Assembly: GCA_951213105.1 (NCBI GenBank)
Contig: OX578144.1
Span: 83,155,015-83,219,014 of the forward strand
DNA: 64,000 nt
Reading direction: 5' to 3'
Origin: Amaurobius ferox
Lineage: Eukaryota; Arthropoda; Arachnida; Araneae; Amaurobiidae
Below the pieces are notes generated by a model, which saw nothing but the letters and a program-made list of their open reading frames with translations, was not told where the DNA came from and did not search any database. The translations under genes were made by a program, and so were the position numbers. Positions 57,191-64,000 of this stretch are shown here, piece after piece. Positions within the stretch are counted from its first letter, which is position 1; each line of letters opens with the position of its first letter.

Positions 57191-58270
57191 GCATAAACGC
57201 CAGGTTGCCGCGGAGGTTCCGACATTTATCTGTAGAGGCTGTTCATTAAATTCCTGCACAAGTAAATGCTGTTTATTTTATCACTAAGTAGGACAACACG
57301 TCGCTAATAAACCTATTGTGTGAAACAAAAGCTTTCAGTAGCAGTTTTAATATCGAGTTCTGCTTTTTAAACGATGCTTCACACCTTTGCAGTTTGATTT
57401 TTTCGTCCATCTCATTTTGTTGACGAGTTATCCTGACTTTTAAATTCTCCTATAGAGGCGCTACAATCACTTTTAGCCGATCGCGCATGGTCACTTTCCT
57501 TACGTAGACCTAACATGTGCACTTATGAACTTTCCTTATAAAATTATTGAGGTGCTTAAATAATTTCTTGAGAACATTGTATTTGTATATTTACATATTG
57601 GTTTATGCATTTATTTATTTACTTCTCCTTATGAAGACTAAAAATAGCATAATTTATTTTAGATTGACCTAGTATTTTTATATATCAAATAATGTAAAAG
57701 TGATTTGATACTACTGACTGAAATACACGTTTTAATATAACCTGTTTTAATATAACATTTCGATCAAATTTTAATTATATAAAATAAAGTTTAGACTTTG
57801 TTACGAGCACGTTAAAATGATACTCGTATTTATTCACAACAATCAACTTAAATGCATCTAATTTATAGACTTTACTGACCCGCTTTATGTTTAGAAAATA
57901 AACTTATAAAAATATACTTAAAATTAACTACTGCGCAGGGAAATCGATAAACTGGTTCCAATTACATTTTAATTCGCAGTTCAATGCAAATGCATTTGCA
58001 GAATTTAGAATATAATTATAAGAAATGTTCGACTGGAAATTTTTATTATAAATTTTTTAATCATTTTATATTTCTGGTCTTCAATAAAAAAAGAGATAAA
58101 ATGAATGTTTCTATAAAATAATTATTTTACATAAAAATTAATGAAATAATAATTCAGAAAAATATCTTGACAAATTCCATCAGTGAATAACAAATTAATT
58201 TCGGACAGTTTGAAAGAAAACATTAATCTTCACCTACACTTACTTCACAAACTAAATACATGAACTTAAA

Positions 58271-58272
<2 letters not shown>
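57191..58272. other. AT-rich stretch, nothing recognised
   Basis: No supported feature. Confidence 0.5.

Positions 58273-58273
<1 letters not shown>

Positions 58274-58307
<34 letters not shown>
58274..58307. repeat. short (AT)n microsatellite
   Basis: About 17 AT dinucleotides. Confidence 0.95.
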
Positions 58308-58312
<5 letters not shown>

Positions 58313-59179
58313 CATATTCTAGAAAGAATGTTACTATTCATAAAAAGTACAAAAGTATAATTCATATAGCTCAATAAAAAATACTAATTTTAAACTAATT
58401 AAAGGAGAGCTTTTTTAATTAAAGAAAAATATTAGCATCCATATAATTTAACAACTAACCTTTCATGTTTCTCAATGAACGAGAAGAACAGTAATTTTTA
58501 TCAGGAAAATACTTCAACTTAGAAAACTAATATAAATTTAACAAAACTCAATACCATTTTAATAAAATTAACTAATGAAATGAAATGAAATAAAACAATG
58601 GAACTAATGAAATAAAAAAGCAGCATCTAAATTAAATTTCATCAACTGAATTAGGTTTCATCAAATAAATTGAGTTTCATCATCTAAATTAATACCCCAT
58701 GTGAAATTGCAATCTTAGATAAGAAATATAAAACATTTTTAATCTGTTATATGACAGACAAAAAGTACTGTTCTCACCGAAAATTTTCATTTTTCTTTCA
58801 TAGAAATACACATTTTAATACCTTCGATCACTGTCGATGCTTGTCTGAGCAATCATGCACTCAAATATGGAGTATTAAAGTGCATGTGTGAGTGTGAAAG
58901 TGCATATGTGTAAAATAAAGGTACCATAATTCAAGGACGAATGCACACATTGATATAAGGATGTATTCATCTTATATAAGGATGTATTATGTAAATGTTA
59001 GAATTAGATAGAATATTTTGCCTTACGCCCAAAGTATTTGAATTTTTCTTTACGTGAAATGATCATATGGAGAGATAATGAAAATGTCCTCATCCATTGT
59101 AGATGTAAAATTTACGTGGGGAAATGAAAGTTGAACTCCGTGATTATTGTAAAGGGAATTCAAATACTGTGCGTGAAAA
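58308..59179. other. AT-rich stretch, nothing recognised
   Basis: Near 58630-58690 the string 'ttcatcaa(c/a)tgaatt(a/g)ggtttcatc' is repeated two to three times. No gene. Confidence 0.5.
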
Positions 59180-59465
59180 AGTGGATGTATGTGTGTGCAT
59201 GTGCGTGTGTGTATGCTGCCTGTGTGTGTGTATGTGAGTGTGTATATGTGCATGTGTATGTATGTATGTGCGTGTGTACTGTGTGTGTATGAGTCTGTGT
59301 GCGCGAGTGTGTGCATATTTGTGTATATGTGCGTATGTGACTATATGTGTATATATGTACGTATGTGACTATATGTATATATATATGTGCGTATGTGACT
59401 ATATGTGTATACATGTGCGTATGTGACTATATGTGTATATATGTGCGTATGTGACTATATGTGCA
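59180..59465. repeat. GT-rich tract with a 28-30 bp tandem unit
   Basis: An irregular (TG)n stretch followed from about 59330 by four to five copies of 'gtgcgtatgtgactatatgt' plus 'gtatatat'. Reading frames on both strands are His/Thr/Tyr or Cys/Val runs made by the repeat and are not genes. Confidence 0.92.
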
Positions 59466-59977
59466 CGTGCCTCAGGTGTGGATACGAACTCACGTATCAG
59501 TGTCAATTTTTATGTTTAGTTGATTAAAAGTCAAAGTATTCGAATTTTCAGATATCCATAGAAATAATTAATTAATGTCAAATTTACGTGTAGAAACAAC
59601 ATAAAATTAAAATTCGGTGTTAACCGGTTTGAAAGGCAAAAGAGCCTTCTTCTCCAAAAGAAGCAACAACACAACCTCACTTAATCAAGCACTTAGGTGC
59701 GAAATCTGAAAAAGATGCGCATTTTTTTTTAATTCTGATAATATCTGCGATACACATATAACTAAACAGTATGAAATATGAATGTATAAGAAAATCGAGC
59801 TTTTCACAACAAACATTTTCTACTTTTCCTCCACTACATTTAGCTATTTATTAATAATTTCCTCCTCGTTTATTACATACCAATGGCAAAATTATTAGGA
59901 ATACAAGGTCTGGCGCAATACTCTCACACACAATTCTGTTCGGCTCAAATCTAATTGCAGTACAATAAATCATCTCT
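59466..59977. other. unassigned, with a half foldback
   Basis: 59622-59695 resembles one arm of the foldback at 27692-27838 (ggtttgaaaggcaaaagag, cttcttctcc, cctcacttaatcaag). Nothing else recognised. Confidence 0.45.
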
Positions 59978-60460
59978 TAGATAGTTGAGCTCCCAGCTCC
60001 TGACCTAATTATGATGCAAGGATGTTATGTTACATTACATACAGCATGATAGAAAAATTGCGAACATTATTACATTTTAAAATCATATAATGACTTGAGA
60101 AACTGAAATAGTAAATGTTTTTTCTCAGTTTGACCATACTAATATACTGTTAGAAATATACCAGAAATATCGTCTGCGGTCTTCAATAAGTCAGACGATA
60201 ATTCCAGACATTTTTATACGAAATCGTAGATAGTTGAACTGCCAGCTCCTGACCTAATTATGATGCAAGGACGTTATGATACATATGCATACAGCATGAT
60301 AGAAAAATTTCATCTTAAAATCATATAATGACCCAAGAAACTGAAGTTGTAGAATTTTTTTCAGTTTGACCATACTAATATACTGTCAGAAATATATCAG
60401 AAATAATATAGTCTGATATCTTTAATAAGTCAAGCGATAATTCCTGACATTTTCTTCAGT
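59978..60460. repeat. 249-bp tandem duplication
   Basis: Two copies starting at 59978 and 60227 with 'tagatagttga', followed by 'cccagctcctgacctaatta', 'tgatgcaagga', 'tacagcatgatagaaaaatt', 'catataatgac', 'cagtttgaccatactaatat' and 'ataagtca.acgataattcc'. The second copy has small deletions. Not coding. Confidence 0.88.
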
Positions 60461-60471
60461 AGAAAAACATA

Positions 60472-60743
60472 GGGTGAGACAACCCAGTGGTTAGTGAGCT
60501 GGGATTACACTCGGACGACCCGAGTTCGATTCCCGGCTCTGCCCAAACTATTCACGTGTTCACACGGAGTACGGGTACGTTAAATATATGGGTACGTAAG
60601 TCCTTTTGGAATGTTGGTGGAAGGAGTGTACGGTCCCTATGGATGTCGCCCCGACTGCGTTCAGGTCTAAATTGGAAGACACTGTCCCGGCCATCAAAAT
60701 AAATACCTTATACCTTCGGTTGGTAGAAGAAAAAAAAGAAATA
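60472..60743 (+). mobile_element. tRNA-headed SINE 1, diverged
   Basis: A box 'gacaacccagtggttagtga', B box 'gagttcgattcc', then the body with many changes (cacgtgttcacacggagta, cgtaagtccttttggaatg, ggtccctatggatgtcgccc, aggtctaaattggaagac) and an A/G-rich tail (agaagaaaaaaaagaaatag). The possible target duplication is imperfect: agaaaaacat (60461-60470) and agaagaacat (60743-60752). Older than the copy at 32476. Confidence 0.85.
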
Positions 60744-60799
60744 GAAGAACATGACGTTTTCCTAGAGTGAAAGATTTGTTTGTTTTTTTAATTTTAGAA

Positions 60800-61193
60800 C
60801 AGAGTTTTTCAAAATGTGTTTAACAGAACCATTAGGGTTCAATGACAGTATTCCAGGTGTTCCGCGAGGTAATATTTTTGTGTCAATTTTCCTACAAATG
60901 AAAGAAACCGTGTAAAATATAAAAGCATAATTTGGACCACAATGAACGTTTTCGCACTTTGGGATTCCACCATCATTTTCAAAATGTGTTTAACAGAACC
61001 ATTAGGGTTCAATGACAGTATTCCAGGTGTTCCGCGAGGTAATATTTTTGTGTCAAATTTCCTACAAATGAAAGAAACCGTGTAAAATATAAAAGCATAA
61101 TTTGGACCACAATGAACGTTTTCTCACTTTGGGATTCCACCATTAAATTGAAGTTCAAAAGGGTACCCCGACCAAACAGTTTGAAAAACACTG
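60800..61193. mobile_element. hAT-like MITE with internal 170-bp duplication
   Basis: Left end cagagtttttcaaaatgtgt and right end (minus strand) cagtgtttttcaaactgttt form hAT-type terminal inverted repeats. The interior consists of two nearly identical 170-bp copies (60807-60976 and 60977-61143), differing at only a few bases. No coding capacity. Flanks ttttagaa and atttaaag are only weakly alike, so an 8-bp target duplication is not certain. Confidence 0.75.
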
Positions 61194-63407
61194 ATTTAAA
61201 GCAACATTTCTCTAGCCATCCTTGCGAGAGTGTCACTGAAATGCTTCAGTACCGTTGTCTTTATTTCAGACATTGTAACCTAAGTTAAGGTGAAAGGCAT
61301 GCCTATTCTCGCTTTATCTGCAACAGATCCAGTTTTTCGTAAACGCTTTTCTATCCTCGTAACTGTTAAATCGTTAGGGATTTGACAGTATAGGGTATTT
61401 CTTCTGAAACTCTTCAATAACACTCTAATAAAATCGACTATAAAATTATCGCCCTAAAATAAAAAGGATCTCATTCTGGGAAATAAACATGTACTTCGAT
61501 TGATAAGATAGAGGACTGTGATGATCGTCTGACGTATTAAAAGCATCAGACGATATTTTAAGGATATATTAATGCCACCTGTCTGAAAAAATATGCATTA
61601 CTTCAATTTTTCGATACATTATACGATTTTAAAATTTGATGTGAGCGCCTTTTCAATTACTTTGTATATGTTTATTTATTATTATTAATGTTGTTGTTGT
61701 TATTTCACTTTCTCTGCAGTACACAGCATATGTAAAGAAATATATTCCAATAAAGTCTAAAATTTGATTTTGAATTTTCTACCTATTTACATGTTATGGG
61801 GACCATTACATATAGTATCAACTATTTTTAGCGTTACGTTTGGGTGTCTAGTTTTCAACTCCCCCACCCCCCCCCATATTTTCATAAAACTTGACAGTTC
61901 GTTAAGTCATACGATGCCATGGTGATGATTATATTTTAGTAGGAATTGACAAAATGGAACTAACTGGTCATTTTATCAACAGAAAACCTTAGAGAAAAAA
62001 TGTCACAAAAGAAGAAATATGCTCAAATGAAAGCAAGAAAATGCTTAACTAGTCATCTATATCAGCACAAGTAGACCATGGTTGTGCGTTAATTGCTCTC
62101 ATCAGCATGGTGCAGCCGATGAAGACAGATGCCCAGTGAACACCAAACTCTATAACGCGAGATTTAGAATTTTTCTGATAGAAAGTCTGTAACTTCAAAT
62201 CTAGTAATGATTGGGAGTGTTCTTACCCCCACCCATTTTAATAAAATTCTACAAACGTGTCTCCCATTTGTTACTGGATTCGAAGTTACATCACTTCTGT
62301 TAGAAAAATTCTAAAATGTTTGCATAAAGAAGTTTTGTGCTCACTGTTATCTGATCGAAATGTACCATGTTGATACGTGGCAAAACCAGAGGGTGATTAT
62401 CTGGGGCATAAATGACTTATTTTTATTGACTATGTATATATGACGACATGGAAATTAAGAATGCACGAATTTTGTTCTCGGAGGCTCTCAAGAGGAACCA
62501 AATATGTTAACTACGACTGTCATATTACTCCACCAACGACACTAAATTTCCTTGGACGTTACTGGATCCTGTGAACACAGCACAATTTAAAATGTTTGCG
62601 CAAATTGTTTACGCCTGGATTAATTACCACTTCAAAATGAACAAACAATTTTTAAAGTTTATTTTGCACCGTGATATCACGAATGGCGAAACTTAATTCC
62701 CAAGTTTACAACTTTTTTTGGTTATCGGGCTGAATCCCCAGTCTTATATTAAAGAACCTTAGCAATAACCACGACACCATGATCCACGGGCCTTGATAGT
62801 TAAACACACGTTTTTGCTTTTATACAATGTCCTACAATAGGACACAAGTTGCTTCACTGTATACTTAAAAGGATTAATTAAATTATTCTTATTAATGTAA
62901 TTTTTATCAGTAAAACTAATAAAAATTCCCCCCACAGTAATAGGATAAACCTCTCTCTATCAATGCATAAAAATCCACTCAAACTGCTGCCTAAAGTAAT
63001 CAAGACAATTCAATTCAAGTTTAATTCCAGTGATTTTGACCCATTGCGATTATTATTAAGAAAGTTTCGCTGTGCTTTGCCTATATTCAAATAATACGTT
63101 TCAGACATTTGCTTCAATTCAAGGCATTTACTCTATTCAAGGAGAAAACACCTTGAAAGGCAGCCATAATTTGAGTTTCCTATCGGAGTTACCATATTTA
63201 GCTATTTATCTCCGATTTGGAGAATCTTCGAGTAAGATCAGGTTATTCGCTGGCTATTTGCTGTATATTTCTCCTATTTATGCTTATTAATGTTCTTAAA
63301 TAAAAGCGTTAGTTATAAAGAAATTTTTCATTCCTGAATCCTGAGAGTACAACCACGATTCCAGAGTATACGTCGTAACATTATTAAAAAATAGAATGTG
63401 TATTTTG
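61194..63407. other. AT-rich stretch, nothing recognised
   Basis: More than 2.2 kb without a gene or repeat I can support. A poly-C run at about 61861-61875. Confidence 0.45.
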
Positions 63408-63500
63408 TGTGCGTGTGTGTGTGTGTTGTTGTTGTTGTTGAAACCCAGACCGTCCGACCTACCAGAAAGGTGTAAGGTAACTGGTGTGTGTGTGTGTGCA
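63408..63500. repeat. (GT)n microsatellite carrying a SINE tail
   Basis: (GT)n at about 63411-63425 and 63484-63499, separated by a 58-bp minus-strand piece of the SINE 1 tail (63426-63483: (CAA)n, cagaccgtccgacctacc, agaaaggtgtaaggtaact). The SINE fragment inserted into, or was duplicated with, the microsatellite. Confidence 0.9.
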
Positions 63501-63787
63501 ATTGCTCCTCTAATAATAGACTAGAGCAGTGTAAAGAGGAGGATGGATTGGTCCTCTCCAGAGGACAATTTTCGGAGGAACAGCGTCTAAGACATTACCA
63601 ATAAACTTTGTCAAAATACAGCACACACTAAATTTTAGATTTTAGTTGGTTTCGAAAGCAAAAAATGGTCTTCTTCTTCAGAACAAAGAAAAAGGTTTGT
63701 CTAGAAGAAAAATAATGTTCCTACTACAGCAGTTTTTGAGATTTTTTTTATTAAGGTATTACCTTACACAGCTGGGATGGTGTAAAG
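63501..63787. other. short unassigned stretch
   Basis: 63640-63710 has 'ggtttcgaaagcaaaaaatgg' and 'cttcttcttcagaac', a faint echo of the foldback at 27692. Under 300 bases. Confidence 0.4.
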
Positions 63788-64000
63788 CAGTGGTGACCAA
63801 CCTTTGAGGCATTGAGATCAACTTTTGATATGCAATTAAGCTAAACATAGACTTCCATCTGCAGTTAACATACTATATCACCAGGTGCGTATTTAAGGAG
63901 GAATGAGAGCTTCAACCTCCTCCTCCAAACCGAAATTTTTCAAGAAAAGCTGAGATTTTTGGGATATTTTCATATAAAATACAAAAATTTACAATGATAT
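63788..64000 (+). mobile_element. start of a hAT-like element, runs off the window
   Basis: 'cagtggtgaccaacctttga' at 63788 has the typical hAT end (CAGTGGT...CAACC). The rest to 64000 has no coding signal. The other end lies outside the window. Confidence 0.5.

Noticed and set aside
59050..59426. Overlapping His/Thr/Tyr-rich and Cys/Val-rich open frames on both strands
   Set aside because: They are the (TG)n and 28-30 bp repeat read as protein; there is no codon bias or domain.

Overview
This window looks like intergenic or intronic DNA from a large, AT-rich, repeat-dense animal genome. The sequence types present (Tc1, hAT and Helitron DNA transposons, tRNA- and 5S-headed SINEs, satellite arrays, long (AT)n and (GT)n tracts, GT-AG style splice signals) are eukaryotic. 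The repeat repertoire reminds me of arthropods, perhaps a chelicerate such as a spider, but that is an impression and not a proof. I see no complete host gene, no real tRNA or rRNA gene, no operon and no CRISPR array. Almost every longer ORF is a chance reading frame or lies inside a repeat.

Layout. 1-2668 is a 40-bp satellite split by a 1015-bp solo LTR with a 5-bp target duplication. 3622-4250 is a 31-bp satellite carrying a tRNA-like SINE. 5187-6652 is a 'family B' element. 7576-13846 holds three 'family A' elements, two of them an inverted pair beside a 146-bp satellite. 15889-18198 looks like one non-autonomous Helitron nested in another of the same family. 19725-20755 is a dead Tc1 transposase. 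24576-26290 is a dead hAT transposase interrupted by SINE insertions. 26868-27254 is a full 5S-headed SINE. 29210-29790 is a GC-rich island I cannot identify. 30559-32764 holds family A, two tRNA-like SINE copies and a tRNA-headed SINE. 34711-35181 is a reverse transcriptase fragment with YVDD. 37795-40182 holds a third SINE family, a DNA transposon remnant and family B. 41613-48015 is a dense cluster of families A and B. 52061-52261 (minus) is the best candidate for a host exon (membrane protein, phase 1-1), with a weaker candidate at 50477-50605 (plus). 53608-54367 is a tandem SINE trimer, 55092-57190 diverged family A plus an inverted SINE pair, 59978-61193 a duplicated block and a hAT MITE, and 63788 to the end the start of another hAT-like element.

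The most interesting material is in the mobile elements. (1) A SINE family comes in two forms with one body: one has a normal tRNA-type head, the other a 5S rRNA head fused to a tRNA-type region that keeps the A box but has lost the B box, as if one Pol III promoter replaced another. (2) Two unrelated-looking repeat families (A and B) share one unusual plan: a terminal palindrome, a subterminal ACTTTCC motif, a microsatellite, and a distal hairpin built from the same subterminal motif. This resembles the Helentron-associated (HINE/DINE-1) layout. (3) Family A and the Helitrons share a GCCAAA-rich 20-bp periodic module.
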